From Pseudomonas triticifolii (GTDB taxonomy: Bacteria > Pseudomonadota > Gammaproteobacteria > Pseudomonadales > Pseudomonadaceae): 64,000 bases of DNA. The stretch lies in NCBI RefSeq assembly GCF_014358015.1, contig NZ_JACONV010000002.1, positions 310,001-374,000 of the forward strand, in the 5' to 3' direction. The position numbers were made by a program, and so were the translations under genes. Within the stretch, counting starts at the first letter, position 1. Every line of letters starts with the position of its first letter. The notes beneath the pieces are model-generated. The model was given only the letters and a program-made list of their open reading frames with translations. It did not search any database and was not told the origin of the DNA. Of the stretch, positions 11,139-20,985 are shown piece after piece.

Positions 11139-13472
11139 TCAATGCGCCTTTGGAATCCCGAACTGGTTCAGCACGGGATCGACGTTATGGTCGAAGGCTT
11201 TTTGCGCTTTGTGCTTCTTGACGGCGTCGACGATCATGGAAATCCCGAAGCCCAGCGCCATGGCGCCATCGATGGCCCAACCGATGACCGGGATAGAAGC
11301 CCCCACCGCCATGCCTGCTGCCATGCCTGCGGCTTCACCTGCGACCATGGCAACGGCGCGGCCGGCCAGTTGCCCGGCCATGCGGCCAAGCCCGACCGAA
11401 GCTTCACGGCCCAGCATTTTGGCGCCCGCATCGATCCCGCCTTTGATCGCCTGTGCGCCGTACTTGGTGCTGTCGTAGATCACTTGCGAGGCACCGAGCT
11501 TGTCGCCGTTGGCCAGCATGTCCTTCACAGAAGCGAAGCCCATCACTGAGCGGAGGATCTTCGGTCCGCCGCCCGCAAGAAGCTCGGCCGCGACCGACGG
11601 CCCCTGGCTTTCATCGGTCTTGCCTTCAAGCAGCTTGCGACCTTTCTTGCTGTTCTGCAGTTCGCTGACCGTGGAGTTGGCGTAACTCTCATTCACGCTG
11701 TCCGTGAGCTCGCTGGGAAGCACGCTGTCGTAGGCCGCTTTCTGGCCAGCCAGCGTTTGCATGGCTTGCTCGCCATCGACTTTTTTCTGCCCCAGAAGCT
11801 GTTTGAGCGCACCACCGTTTGCAAAATTTTCGACGTACGAGTTCTGGATCGTGGCGTTCAGATCCGGACGATTGCCCAGCACCTCCTGAGAGGTCGGCAC
11901 CTTCGCATCGGGAAACAGGTCTTGCTGCAACTGCAACTGGGCCGACATGCCGTCAATGGCGGTGCTGTAATCGGCATTCGGGTTGCGTTTGTTGACGGCC
12001 TTGTCGGCCGTCGCCATGTCGGTTTGCAACGCCTGGCCGCTGTTGACGTTCTGCGCCTGCTGGATGACGGCTTTCTGCAACGCGGCATCGCTGCGCACCA
12101 GGCTGCGCTCCTGCTCAGGAACAGCTTTATTGAGGTACGCCTGCACATCGGGGTCGGACTGTAGCTGGGCGATCCTCTCGTTCAGCCCTGCTTCGGTTTT
12201 CTCGGTATTGCGCAGTTGACGCCCCGCAATCACGCTTTGCTGAGTCTGCTGCAGCTTGATCATGACGGCCGCTTTCTGCGCACCACTGTACGATTTGGGC
12301 TGGTCGAAAACCTTTGAATCGAGCTTGCTGATGTCGATGCCCGATACCGCATTCACGGTGGCCGCATCACTGAGCATGCTGGCGAACTGGCCGCCGTTGG
12401 TGGGGGCGGCCTTTTTGATCCACTCGCTCAGGTTCTTCGAGTTGAACAATTGGTCGGGGCTGTGGGCGGCCTTGGCACGGCCTGTCATGCCTGCCTCGTC
12501 GAGCTGGCCGAGGAAGCCGGGCTGCGCCCAGGTGTTGCAGGATTGCTTGAGTACGCCAGACAGGCCCGGATTGCCGGCGGTCAGGCCATTGAGATCGTCG
12601 GCGCTGATGTTGCCATCGACCTTGCTCTTGTCGGCTGCACCCACGGCATTATGAGGATCGGCGGCGCGCACCAGCGGCAGGTTGGCCTGCATCAACGAGG
12701 CGTTGCGCACCATCTCCAGGGATTGCGGATCGGCGTTGGGGTTGTCTTCCACATACTTGGCAAAGTCCTTGTCCGCCTTGTCAGCGGCCTTCTCCATATT
12801 CTTGGCGAAGGCCTTGAGGTCCTTGTTGGTGATCTTGCCGTCTGCGTTGCCGCCACTTTTGCCCACATCCACGGCGGTCTTGAGAGCCGGGTTGGCGTTG
12901 ATGAATTCCATGGCCTTCTCGGCATCAGGCCCCTTGCCTGCGGCCATTCGCGCGGCCGCGATGGGCCGGTTGAGTTCCTGCTGCGCCTGCAAACGCTGCT
13001 CAGGTGGCAGATTGGCCACCAGCGGTTCCCAGCGCTTCAGCTCTTCAGGAGAGGAATATTCGGAGTTGTCGAGAAACGCAGCATCAGCCGCCTTTGGCGC
13101 ATTGGCCGGATCGGCCGCATCGCTGGACGTGACGCTGTCGGTTGGCGCTGCCGGGGCAGCGGGCTCGACTTGAGCGGGATCGATCTGAGCAGGATCGGTC
13201 GCGCAAGGGGGTGGAGGTTCAGGACTGACGGGGGCGGACGCCCTGCCAGCACCCTGGAACAACAAGGCCAGCAATGACGATGCCGTTTGCTCGGTGCCTT
13301 TGAGCGCAACGGGTGAATTCTGCGCGGGCTGACCAAATTGCACACCGCATTGCGCGCCTGAGGCGCTACCGCCAGGTTTGAGCAGCGCATTGGCAAGTGG
13401 CGACTCGCTCGCCAGTTCGCCGGGAGGTGGTTGAGACACGATACCGCTGAAGGGAGAACTGGAAATACGCAT
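11139..13472 (-). CDS. hrpK: Type III translocator-associated protein HrpK
   Basis: The HrpK1 homologue of P. syringae is an HrpL-regulated, T3SS-exported putative translocator that helps effectors cross the plant membrane. The 777-aa product has a polar Ser/Pro/Ala-rich N-terminal third, EF-hand-like acidic stretches (GNADGKITNKDLKAF near residues 205-220 and KVDGNISADDLNGL near 280-293), and a glycine/alanine-rich hydrophobic C-terminal segment (about 690-755, alternating GMAAGMAVGAS), as expected for membrane insertion. It is preceded by a perfect hrp box and followed by hopB1. Alternative identities are unlikely given its position beside hrpL. Confidence 0.92.
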   Translation of the reverse strand: MRISSSPFSGIVSQPPPGELASESPLANALLKPGGSASGAQCGVQFGQPAQNSPVALKGTEQTASSLLALLFQGAGRASAPVSPEPPPPCATDPAQIDPAQVEPAAPAAPTDSVTSSDAADPANAPKAADAAFLDNSEYSSPEELKRWEPLVANLPPEQRLQAQQELNRPIAAARMAAGKGPDAEKAMEFINANPALKTAVDVGKSGGNADGKITNKDLKAFAKNMEKAADKADKDFAKYVEDNPNADPQSLEMVRNASLMQANLPLVRAADPHNAVGAADKSKVDGNISADDLNGLTAGNPGLSGVLKQSCNTWAQPGFLGQLDEAGMTGRAKAAHSPDQLFNSKNLSEWIKKAAPTNGGQFASMLSDAATVNAVSGIDISKLDSKVFDQPKSYSGAQKAAVMIKLQQTQQSVIAGRQLRNTEKTEAGLNERIAQLQSDPDVQAYLNKAVPEQERSLVRSDAALQKAVIQQAQNVNSGQALQTDMATADKAVNKRNPNADYSTAIDGMSAQLQLQQDLFPDAKVPTSQEVLGNRPDLNATIQNSYVENFANGGALKQLLGQKKVDGEQAMQTLAGQKAAYDSVLPSELTDSVNESYANSTVSELQNSKKGRKLLEGKTDESQGPSVAAELLAGGGPKILRSVMGFASVKDMLANGDKLGASQVIYDSTKYGAQAIKGGIDAGAKMLGREASVGLGRMAGQLAGRAVAMVAGEAAGMAAGMAVGASIPVIGWAIDGAMALGFGISMIVDAVKKHKAQKAFDHNVDPVLNQFGIPKAH

Positions 13473-13506
13473 GCTGAGTCGCCATCCGGGAGTGAGGGAT
13501 GCTCAC

Positions 13507-13534
13507 TGTGTGGCTGGCGGTGCGAGTTGGTTCC
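13507..13534 (-). promoter_or_regulatory. hrp box of hrpK(-hopB1)
   Basis: On the minus strand GGAACC (13529-13534), a 15-nt spacer, then CCACACA (13507-13513), matching the HrpL consensus. It ends 35 bp upstream of the hrpK ATG. Confidence 0.92.
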
Positions 13535-13558
13535 AGATCCCCTCCAGATCACCGCCTT

Positions 13559-14113
13559 TCAGGCGAACGGGTCTATCTGCTGTTTAAGTTGCACCCGCGC
13601 CCGTGACAGCCGCGAGCGCACGGTGCCGATCGGCACACCCAGGCTAGACGCGGTGTCCTGATAGTTGCCGTCCATTTCCAGCGACACCTCAAGCACCCGC
13701 TGCATGTTCGAAGGCAGACAACCGATGGCCTGTATCACACGCGCCAGTTGCCGATGCCCATCCACTTGATGACCGATATCGCCATGCCCATCCAGCTCGG
13801 AGTGAACCTCGTCTTCCCAGCTTTCCTGATACGGCTGACGATACATCTTGCGAAAGTGATTGCGGATCAGGTTCAGCGCAATGCCACACAACCAGGTTTG
13901 TGGCTTGCTGGCATGTTGAAACTTGTGTTCGCTGCGCAGGGCTTCGAGAAACACGCACTGCAGGATGTCATCGACGTCGTCGGGGTTCATGACGCGTTTC
14001 TGGATAAACGCCCTGAGCATCTGAATCTGATCATCGGTCATCTGGCGAATGCCGGCCGAAGAGGCGGGCTGGCGAGGTTGCGTCTTATCGAGAATCACAA
14101 GATTTTGAAACAT
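13559..14113 (-). CDS. hrpL: ECF sigma factor HrpL
   Basis: The 184-aa extracytoplasmic-function sigma factor directs RNA polymerase to hrp boxes and is the master activator of T3SS and effector genes. Region 2 (about residues 35-90) includes DDVDDILQCVFLEAL and the -10-binding segment around LIRNHFRK. Region 4 (about 125-180) ends in GVPIGTVRSRLSRARVQLKQQ, the ECF helix-turn-helix. No sigma region 1.1 or 3 is present. ATG 14113 gives the standard HrpL length and lies about 27 bp below the predicted sigma-54 start site. Confidence 0.96.
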   Translation of the reverse strand: MFQNLVILDKTQPRQPASSAGIRQMTDDQIQMLRAFIQKRVMNPDDVDDILQCVFLEALRSEHKFQHASKPQTWLCGIALNLIRNHFRKMYRQPYQESWEDEVHSELDGHGDIGHQVDGHRQLARVIQAIGCLPSNMQRVLEVSLEMDGNYQDTASSLGVPIGTVRSRLSRARVQLKQQIDPFA

Positions 14114-14150
14114 GGGGGCATACCTTTTTTTGATGGTGTACAACCCCTAT

Positions 14151-14166
14151 AGCGATAAGCATGCCA
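14151..14166 (-). promoter_or_regulatory. Sigma-54 (RpoN) promoter of hrpL
   Basis: TGGCATGCTTATCGCT on the minus strand has GG and GC exactly 10 nt apart, the sigma-54 -24/-12 geometry. hrpL is the known RpoN/HrpRS target, so HrpR/HrpS binding sites should lie just upstream in the AT-rich DNA at 14170-14290. Confidence 0.85.
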
Positions 14167-14300
14167 CTCCAAAAAACGATGTAAGCCATTGTTTTTAATA
14201 AATAATTAAAAACTTGTAATTCCTTGAAATACAAATTTTTGCGCTGGCGTGCGTTTGCCTCTACAGCATTTGGCACAAACACGACGACGACTTCCGGCAG

Positions 14301-14329
14301 GGAACCGAACCTGAGCTGCGACCCACTCA
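14301..14329 (+). promoter_or_regulatory. hrp box of the hrpJ operon
   Basis: GGAACC (14301-14306), 16-nt spacer, CCACTCA (14323-14329). It sits 29 bp upstream of the hrpJ ATG and should drive the hrpJ-to-hrcU transcript of about 10.5 kb. Confidence 0.93.
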
Positions 14330-14358
14330 GCGGACATGACCAGGCTCAGAACCGTCCT

Positions 14359-15468
14359 ATGAAAATCGTCGCCCCGCCTCTATTGCCAATACATCCGGTC
14401 ACGCCGACCCGCGTTGTCACGCCTGCCATCGCACCGCCGATTCACGCCCCCACGCCTCATAGCGGGGGGACGTCGTCGCAGCAGATATCGCGCTTCGCTG
14501 CGGCACTGGTGCTGCACAGCAGGATCCTCAGCCAGCGCGAACTGATCGCGAGCAATAACGCTCTGCAATCGCGTGCCGTGAAGCTGGGAGAGCTGTATCA
14601 GCTGTTGATGGGCGCGCAGGACACGGGGCTGGATAATGCCGCCAAGGCGCTGCGCAAGAAGTTGCAGCAAGAAAGCTCGAACGACGACCTGACGCAGGTG
14701 CTGGCCTACACCGAAGGCGATGCCGCCAAGGCCCATGTGGTGTTGCAGGCGGCGCGCAAGCAGGCTGAGGCCGATGGCGAAATGGTCGAGCACATGATGC
14801 TGACCCAGCAGCTCAAACAGTTGCGTCGCAAGTACGGGCCTCGCGCGCGGGCCGGTATCAATACCGCCAAGGCCTTTGCACGGCAGAACATCGATGAAAA
14901 GCGCAGGGCGAATTTACGCAGCCTCTATGGCGTGGCCGTTTCGGGCCAGCCGAACATCACCGGACTGATCGAAGCGCTGCTCAGTGAACAAGAGGAGCCC
15001 GGCCAGTTCGACCTCAATCTGCGCGACATGCGCAGCGCGATTGCCGATGACCTGTCGGCGCTGAATCCGTCGGCCTCCAACGAACAACTGCGCACCCTGA
15101 TGCATGGCCTGACCACCGCGCGTCACGTGACCACCCTGCTGCGCGGTTGCGAGCATTTGCTGGGGCGCATGCGTAACAAGAATCCCGACCTCAAGGTCGA
15201 TCCCCCTGCTTTCCTCAAGCACCTGCTGACCCTGACGGCCAATGGCATGAACGTGAACCAGACCCTGCAATTGACCCAGCACATCGGCGGCAAGCAACTC
15301 AAGCATCAACTGGCCTTTCTCAACGGCCTGCGCCCGATGCTGCTGCAACTGCCCATCCTGCTCTGGCGAGACATGAAAAGCCGCCAGGCAGCACTGAGTA
15401 ATCTGCTGATCCTGATGGCAGAACTCACTCAACAGGAACAGAAGCAGCTTTATGGGAGCCTCGCCTGA
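14359..15468 (+). CDS. hrpJ: T3SS gatekeeper HrpJ (SctW family)
   Basis: Controls the order of secretion of translocators and effectors and is itself secreted. The 369-aa product starts with a Pro/Thr-rich export region (residues 1-45) followed by helical repeats typical of YopN/SepL/HrpJ proteins. ATG 14359 is chosen because the hrp box lies immediately upstream and longer in-frame starts would precede the promoter. The stop overlaps the hrcV start by 1 nt (15468). First gene of the operon. Confidence 0.9.
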   Translation: MKIVAPPLLPIHPVTPTRVVTPAIAPPIHAPTPHSGGTSSQQISRFAAALVLHSRILSQRELIASNNALQSRAVKLGELYQLLMGAQDTGLDNAAKALRKKLQQESSNDDLTQVLAYTEGDAAKAHVVLQAARKQAEADGEMVEHMMLTQQLKQLRRKYGPRARAGINTAKAFARQNIDEKRRANLRSLYGVAVSGQPNITGLIEALLSEQEEPGQFDLNLRDMRSAIADDLSALNPSASNEQLRTLMHGLTTARHVTTLLRGCEHLLGRMRNKNPDLKVDPPAFLKHLLTLTANGMNVNQTLQLTQHIGGKQLKHQLAFLNGLRPMLLQLPILLWRDMKSRQAALSNLLILMAELTQQEQKQLYGSLA

Positions 15469-17567
15469 TGAACCAAGTCATCAACCTGCTGAACGGCGTT
15501 GCCCTGGCGGCCATGCGCCGCTCGGAGCTGGTCGGGGCATTCTTCGTGATTGCCATCGTGTTCATGATGATCACGCCACTGCCCACCGGACTGGTGGACG
15601 TGCTGATCGCCGTCAACATCTGTATTTCCTGCCTGCTGATCATGCTGGCGATGCACCTGCCCAGGCCGCTGGCGTTCTCGACGTTTCCGGCCGTGCTGCT
15701 GCTGACCACCATGTTTCGTCTGGCGCTGTCGATTTCCACCACGCGGCTGATTCTGCTCAATCAGGATGCCGGGCACATCGTTGAAGCCTTCGGCGAGTTC
15801 GTGGTCGGCGGCAACCTGGCGGTGGGTCTGGTGATCTTCCTGATTCTGACCGTGGTCAACTTTCTGGTGATCACCAAAGGCTCCGAGCGGGTCGCTGAGG
15901 TCGGCGCGCGCTTCACGCTGGACGCGATGCCTGGCAAGCAGATGTCCATCGACAGCGACCTGCGCGCCAACCTGATCAGCGTGTACGAGGCGCGCAATCG
16001 CCGGGCCGAGCTGAACAAGGAAAGCCAGCTGTTCGGGGCCATGGACGGGGCGATGAAGTTCGTCAACGGTGATGCCATCGCCAGCCTGATCATCGTCGCC
16101 ATCAACATGATCGGCGGCATCTCCATCGGGGTGGTGCAACACGGCATGACCGCGGGTGACGCCTTGCAGCTGTACACCGTTCTGACCATCGGTGACGGCC
16201 TGATCGCGCAGATTCCGGCGCTGCTGATTTCCGTCACCTGCGGCATGATCATCACCCGTGTACCCAACACCGAAGCCGGCGTGGAAGCCAATATCGGCCG
16301 CGAGATCGCCGAGCAGATCACCAGTCAGCCCAAAGCCTGGATCATCGCTGCCGTGGCCATGCTCGGCTTTGCCGCGCTGCCGGGTATGCCGACCGGCGTG
16401 TTCATCACGATCGCCATCATCTGTGGCGCGGGCGGCCTGTTGCAGTTGCATCGCGCCAAACCTGAGGCAGAACAGGAAGGCGCGGCGAACGTCGCCCCGG
16501 AACTCAATGGTCGCGAAGACGTGCGCACCTTCTCGCCGAGCCGCCAGTTCGTGTTGCAGTTCCATCCCAGCCAGGACCCGGCGCTGGTCGAGGCGCTGGT
16601 CAGTGAAATCCGTCAGCGGCGCAACCGTCTGGTGGTGCAATACGGGCTGACACTGCCCTCGTTCATCATCGAGCACCCCGAGCAGTTACCGCCGGACGAA
16701 TTCCGTTTCACGGTTTATGACGTGCCGTTGCTGAAAGCCACCTTGTCCCCGACCCATATGGCGGTCGATGCACGGGCGCTGGAAAACGCGGAGTCGCCAG
16801 CGGGGATCCCCGGGAGCGTCGAGCGTCAGGAAGATCAATGGGTCTGGATGCCCGCCGATGCGCCGCAGCTGCAACGTGGCGAGCTGGCCGGTGTCAGTGC
16901 CATGACCTTGATCACCGAGCGCATGGAGCGCGCCTTGCAATTCAGCGGACCACAGTTCATCGGCCTGCAGGAAACCAAGGCCATCCTCAGTTGGCTGGAA
17001 TCCGAGCAGCCCGAGCTGGCTCAGGAGATGCAACGCGTGCTCACCCTGACGCGGCTGTCGGCGGTGCTGCAACGCCTGGCGTCCGAGTGCGTGCCACTGC
17101 GCGCAATCCGGGTAATCGCCGAAACCCTGATCGAACACGCCCAGCACGAGCGCGACATCAGCGTGCTGACCGACTACGTGCGCATCGCCCTCAAGTCGCA
17201 GATCTATCACCAGTACAGCGGGCCGGACGGGTTGCTGGTCTGGCTGCTGACTCCGGAAAGCGAGGGCCTGCTGCGCGACGGTCTGCGTCAGACCCAGACG
17301 GAAACCTTCTTCGCCCTCAGCAATGACGTCAGCCAGATGCTGGTCCAGCAACTGCACATGGCGTTCCCCCTGCGAGCGCCGGAACAGGCGGTGCTGCTGG
17401 TCGCTCAGGACCTGCGCAGTCCGCTCCGGGCGTTGCTCAGAGAAGAGTTCTACCACGTCCCCGTCATGTCCTTCGCGGAGATCAGCAACGCAGCCAAGGT
17501 CAAGGTCATGGGTCGGTTCGACCTGGAAGACGATCTCGAACCCATGGATAACGAACACGCCGCTTGA
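15468..17567 (+). CDS. hrcV: T3SS export gate protein HrcV (SctV)
   Basis: A 699-aa inner-membrane export-gate protein that forms the nonameric ring through which substrates pass. The N-terminal half has about eight TM helices, with the conserved FHIPEP-family loop (GSERVAEVGARFTLDAMPGK, near residues 140-160). The C-terminal half is the cytoplasmic domain that binds chaperone-substrate complexes. Homologous to FlhA. Translationally linked to hrpJ. Confidence 0.96.
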   Translation: MNQVINLLNGVALAAMRRSELVGAFFVIAIVFMMITPLPTGLVDVLIAVNICISCLLIMLAMHLPRPLAFSTFPAVLLLTTMFRLALSISTTRLILLNQDAGHIVEAFGEFVVGGNLAVGLVIFLILTVVNFLVITKGSERVAEVGARFTLDAMPGKQMSIDSDLRANLISVYEARNRRAELNKESQLFGAMDGAMKFVNGDAIASLIIVAINMIGGISIGVVQHGMTAGDALQLYTVLTIGDGLIAQIPALLISVTCGMIITRVPNTEAGVEANIGREIAEQITSQPKAWIIAAVAMLGFAALPGMPTGVFITIAIICGAGGLLQLHRAKPEAEQEGAANVAPELNGREDVRTFSPSRQFVLQFHPSQDPALVEALVSEIRQRRNRLVVQYGLTLPSFIIEHPEQLPPDEFRFTVYDVPLLKATLSPTHMAVDARALENAESPAGIPGSVERQEDQWVWMPADAPQLQRGELAGVSAMTLITERMERALQFSGPQFIGLQETKAILSWLESEQPELAQEMQRVLTLTRLSAVLQRLASECVPLRAIRVIAETLIEHAQHERDISVLTDYVRIALKSQIYHQYSGPDGLLVWLLTPESEGLLRDGLRQTQTETFFALSNDVSQMLVQQLHMAFPLRAPEQAVLLVAQDLRSPLRALLREEFYHVPVMSFAEISNAAKVKVMGRFDLEDDLEPMDNEHAA

Positions 17568-17600
17568 GTCCGTCGGACTTGAGCACAGGGAGAAGGTCGG

Positions 17601-18605
17601 ATGTTTGAATTACGCGTACTGAACGGCCAGCACCAGGGCGCCGCACTGCCGTTGATCGGCGAAGAGTGGTCCATTGGCTCCGCCGAACAACAGGATCTGG
17701 CGCTTGACGATGCCGGTGTCGAAAACCTGCACGGCCGCCTGCAGCGCGTGGGTGAGCGCTGGGTGCTGAACGGTGAAGAAGGCGCGGTGTGCGACGAGGA
17801 AGGCAACGCTCAGGGCAGCGCCGAGCTGACGCTCAACACCGCCTTCATGCTTGGTTCAGTGTGGTTGTGCGTCTCGCCTGCCAGCGACGCCTGGCCACAG
17901 GTTCCGGCAATCATCCCGCCGCAGGCGCAGCGAGAGCAGGAGCCTGAAGCGGAACCTGCCCGCCCGGAACCACCGCTGGAAAAAGTCGAATCCCGTTCGC
18001 AGAAACTGCTGAACCGCACCACCGGCATCATTGCCGGGCTGTTGATCGGCGTCATCGGCAGTGCCTGGAGCCTGACCCGTGCCCCGTCCATCGCGCTGGA
18101 TCAGGAAGTGCCTCATGTGGCGTCCGCTACAGCGGTGGCGACACCTGCGTCGGCCCAGCCCTCACAACCCCATACCGTGAGCAAAAATGCGAAGCCGCTG
18201 AACGACACGCGGATTCGGCTGGCCAATGTCGACGCAGTACGCAGTGAACTGAGCACCATGCTCAGCGACCGGCTGCTGACCGACATCAAGATTGAAGACA
18301 CCCCGCAAGGGCTGATGCTCACAGGCGATATCAAGGACGAAGCGCTGCTGGTGTATCAACGCATGCTGCAGCGGTTCAAAGACCGTTACAGCTCGCCTGT
18401 GACCGTACTCGACAACGTGGCCAGCGTCCGGGATACCCTGCCGTTCGTGGTGGTGCAGATCATGACTGGACCACACGCTCACATCGTGACCGCTGACGGC
18501 AAACGAATGTACGTGGGCGATGAACTCAACGGCCTGCGCCTGACGCGCATTGAGGATCAGCGTCTGCAGTTCGACGGCGACCGGCACATCGAGGTGAACT
18601 GGTGA
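17601..18605 (+). CDS. hrpQ: T3SS inner-membrane ring protein HrpQ (SctD)
   Basis: A 334-aa SctD-family protein that makes the outer of the two inner-membrane rings. An N-terminal forkhead-associated-like cytoplasmic domain spans about residues 1-95. A Pro/Glu-rich linker follows, then one TM helix (about 142-160, GIIAGLLIGVIGSAWSL), and the C-terminal part is periplasmic. The stop overlaps the hrcN GTG/ATG region by 4 nt. Partners are HrcJ and HrcC. Confidence 0.92.
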   Translation: MFELRVLNGQHQGAALPLIGEEWSIGSAEQQDLALDDAGVENLHGRLQRVGERWVLNGEEGAVCDEEGNAQGSAELTLNTAFMLGSVWLCVSPASDAWPQVPAIIPPQAQREQEPEAEPARPEPPLEKVESRSQKLLNRTTGIIAGLLIGVIGSAWSLTRAPSIALDQEVPHVASATAVATPASAQPSQPHTVSKNAKPLNDTRIRLANVDAVRSELSTMLSDRLLTDIKIEDTPQGLMLTGDIKDEALLVYQRMLQRFKDRYSSPVTVLDNVASVRDTLPFVVVQIMTGPHAHIVTADGKRMYVGDELNGLRLTRIEDQRLQFDGDRHIEVNW

Positions 18606-19951
18606 ACGCGGCGCTGGACCACTGGAAGGCTGCCCACGCGTCCCGCCTGCGCAACTACAGCGCCGTTCGCGTCAGCGGCCGGGTGAGTGCAGTGCGAGGC
18701 ATCCTGCTGGAGTGCAAGCTGCCTGCGGCCAAGGTCGGGGATCTGTGCGAAGTGAGCAAGGCCGATGGCAGCCTGCTGTTGGCCGAGATTGTCGGCTTCA
18801 CGCCCGATTGCACCTTGCTCAGCGCCCTCGGTGCACCGGACGGCATTCAGGTCGGCGCACCGATCCGTCCGCTGGGCATGGCCCACTGCATCGGCGTGGA
18901 TGACAGCTTGCTGGGTTGCGTGCTCGACGGTTTCGGGCGTCCACTGCTGGGCGATTGCCTGGGGGCCTTCGCAGGCCCCAACGATCGCCGCACCACGTTG
19001 CCGGTGATTGCCGACGCCCTGCCGCCCACCCAGCGCCCGCGTATCAGCAGAGCCTTGCCAACCGGTGTGCGCGCCATCGACAGCGCCATTCTGCTGGGCG
19101 AAGGCCAGCGTGTCGGACTGTTTGCCGGTGCCGGTTGCGGCAAGACCACGCTGATGGCCGAACTGGCGCGCAACATGGATTGCGACGTGATCGTCTTCGG
19201 GCTGATTGGTGAGCGGGGCCGTGAGCTGCGCGAATTTCTCGACCACGAACTGGATGCAACCCTGCGCAGCCGTTCGGTATTGGTCTGCGCCACGTCCGAC
19301 CGGTCCAGCATGGAGCGCGCACGGGCGGCGTTCACAGCAACGGCGATTGCCGAAGCCTTTCGTGCCCGAGGGCAGAAAGTGTTGTTGCTGCTCGACTCAC
19401 TGACCCGCTTTGCCCGTGCCCAACGCGAAATTGGTATCGCATCGGGCGAGCCTCTGGGCCGCGGCGGTCTGCCGCCATCGGTGTACACCTTGCTGCCGCG
19501 TCTGGTGGAGCGCGCCGGGATGAGTGAAGACGGCTCGATCACCGCGCTCTATACCGTGCTGATCGAGCAGGATTCGATGAACGACCCGGTGGCGGACGAA
19601 GTGCGATCCTTGCTCGACGGCCACATCGTGCTGTCGCGCAAACTGGCCGAACGCGGGCATTACCCGGCCATCGACGTGTCGGCCAGCATCAGCCGGATTT
19701 TGAGCAACGTCAGCGGTCGCGATCACCAGCGCGCCAACAACCGGCTGCGCCAGTTGCTGGCGGCCTACAAGCAAGTGGAAATGCTCCTGCGCCTGGGTGA
19801 ATACCAGGCCGGTGCCGACCCGGTCACCGACTGCGCCGTGCGCCTCAACGACGACATCAATGCCTTCCTGCGTCAGGACCTGCGTGAACCCGTAGCGCTG
19901 CAGGACACTCTCGACGGCCTGCTGCAGCTCACCTCGCAATTACCGGAATAA
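18602..19951 (+). CDS. hrcN: T3SS ATPase HrcN (SctN)
   Basis: The 449-aa hexameric ATPase strips chaperones and unfolds substrates at the base of the injectisome. The Walker A motif GAGCGKTT lies at about residues 174-181, Walker B is in VLLLLDSLTRFARAQREIG, and the F1-ATPase beta-like block PLGRGGLPPSVYTLLPRLVERAG follows. The start codon is GTG at 18602 (VNAALDHW...), overlapping hrpQ. HrpE (stator) and HrpO (stalk) encoded nearby are its partners. Confidence 0.95.
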   Translation: MNAALDHWKAAHASRLRNYSAVRVSGRVSAVRGILLECKLPAAKVGDLCEVSKADGSLLLAEIVGFTPDCTLLSALGAPDGIQVGAPIRPLGMAHCIGVDDSLLGCVLDGFGRPLLGDCLGAFAGPNDRRTTLPVIADALPPTQRPRISRALPTGVRAIDSAILLGEGQRVGLFAGAGCGKTTLMAELARNMDCDVIVFGLIGERGRELREFLDHELDATLRSRSVLVCATSDRSSMERARAAFTATAIAEAFRARGQKVLLLLDSLTRFARAQREIGIASGEPLGRGGLPPSVYTLLPRLVERAGMSEDGSITALYTVLIEQDSMNDPVADEVRSLLDGHIVLSRKLAERGHYPAIDVSASISRILSNVSGRDHQRANNRLRQLLAAYKQVEMLLRLGEYQAGADPVTDCAVRLNDDINAFLRQDLREPVALQDTLDGLLQLTSQLPE

Positions 19952-19953
19952 GC

Positions 19954-20400
19954 ATGGACGACGCGCTGGAAGAAGACCCGCAACGGCTGGCGCTGGAACA
20001 GGTGATCGGCCTGCTCACACCCCTGCGCCAACATCGCCAGGCGAGTGCCGAGCGCGCACAACGTCAGGCACAGGTGGAACTGAAATCGATGCTCGACCAC
20101 CTATCAGCAACCAGAGCGTCGTTGAGCCTGGCGCGCGATCACCACCGCAAACGGCGGGAGAGCCTGTCCGAGGATCATCTGGAAAAGACCATCAGCCTCA
20201 ACGATGTCGACCGTTGGCACGAGAAAGAAAAAAACATGCTCGACCGCCTGGCACTCATCCGTCAGGACATACAGCAGCAGCAATTGCGGATCACCGAACA
20301 ACAGGCGTTGCTTGAAGAGCGACAACGACAAGCCAAGGCGTCTCAGCGAGCAGTCGAGAAACTGGCCTGCATGAGCGAGACCCTCAACGAAGAAGGTTAA
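19954..20400 (+). CDS. hrpO: T3SS stalk protein HrpO (SctO)
   Basis: A 148-aa coiled-coil protein expected to occupy the central channel of the HrcN ATPase and contact HrcV, like FliJ/YscO. Nearly the whole chain is charged and heptad-like, rich in Gln, Glu, Arg and Leu (for example RLALIRQDIQQQQLRITEQQ). It starts 2 nt after the hrcN stop. Confidence 0.88.
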   Translation: MDDALEEDPQRLALEQVIGLLTPLRQHRQASAERAQRQAQVELKSMLDHLSATRASLSLARDHHRKRRESLSEDHLEKTISLNDVDRWHEKEKNMLDRLALIRQDIQQQQLRITEQQALLEERQRQAKASQRAVEKLACMSETLNEEG

Positions 20401-20406
20401 GAGCCG

Positions 20407-20985
20407 ATGCCCACACCGATCCAGTCCGCGCCCAAGCCACCGCCTGCGCCCGCACCACAACGTGCCGTGCCGATGGAGAGACCGTCTGCCGCGCCCACAG
20501 CGCCTGCTGGTCCGGGGGAAAAGCGACCGGCCCTTGCCGTCATTGGCCGTGGCGACACTCAGACAAGTCGCTCGACCTCAAACAAGTCTTTTGCGGAAAC
20601 CCCGATCAGCCCTGACGGTCTGTTCTTCTCCCAATTGCTGGTGCCCGCAGTGAGCGAAGAGCGCGATCAGCAAGGCTTTGCCGGTGGTGCGGTGGCCTTT
20701 CCTGTGAAGAGCGAAGCGGTGCCCACGCAACTGATCGATGAGGTGGCGCAGCGCCTGCCTGAGCAGCCTGAAGGCCCGCTCAACTTCACCCTGTTGATGC
20801 CCAATCTGGGCACGGTGCGGGTCAATGCAGAAAAGACCGACAACCGCTGGAGCATCCAGTTGGGCTTCGCTCGCCGTGACGTGCTCAAGCGATTGCAGGG
20901 TCATGTGGGAGCCTGTCGCGACGCGCTGTCACAGGCCATGGGGCTGGACGTCGATCTGGACCTTCATGAAGAGCGTGAAGCATGA
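20407..20985 (+). CDS. hrpP: T3SS substrate-specificity switch / pilus-length protein HrpP (SctP)
   Basis: A 192-aa protein. The N-terminal half is Pro/Ala-rich and disordered ([20 protein letters not shown]). The C-terminal half (about residues 115-192) is a globular T3S4-like domain ending [16 protein letters not shown]. SctP/FliK proteins switch the apparatus from pilus to effector secretion. It overlaps hrcQa by 4 nt. Confidence 0.88.
   Translation: MPTPIQSAPKPPPAPAPQRAVPMERPSAAPTAPAGPGEKRPALAVIGRGDTQTSRSTSNKSFAETPISPDGLFFSQLLVPAVSEERDQQGFAGGAVAFPVKSEAVPTQLIDEVAQRLPEQPEGPLNFTLLMPNLGTVRVNAEKTDNRWSIQLGFARRDVLKRLQGHVGACRDALSQAMGLDVDLDLHEEREA

Noticed and set aside
15450..16676. A 408-codon minus-strand open frame inside hrcV
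   Set aside because: Antisense shadow of hrcV, with low-complexity His/Asp/Gln composition and no start signal.
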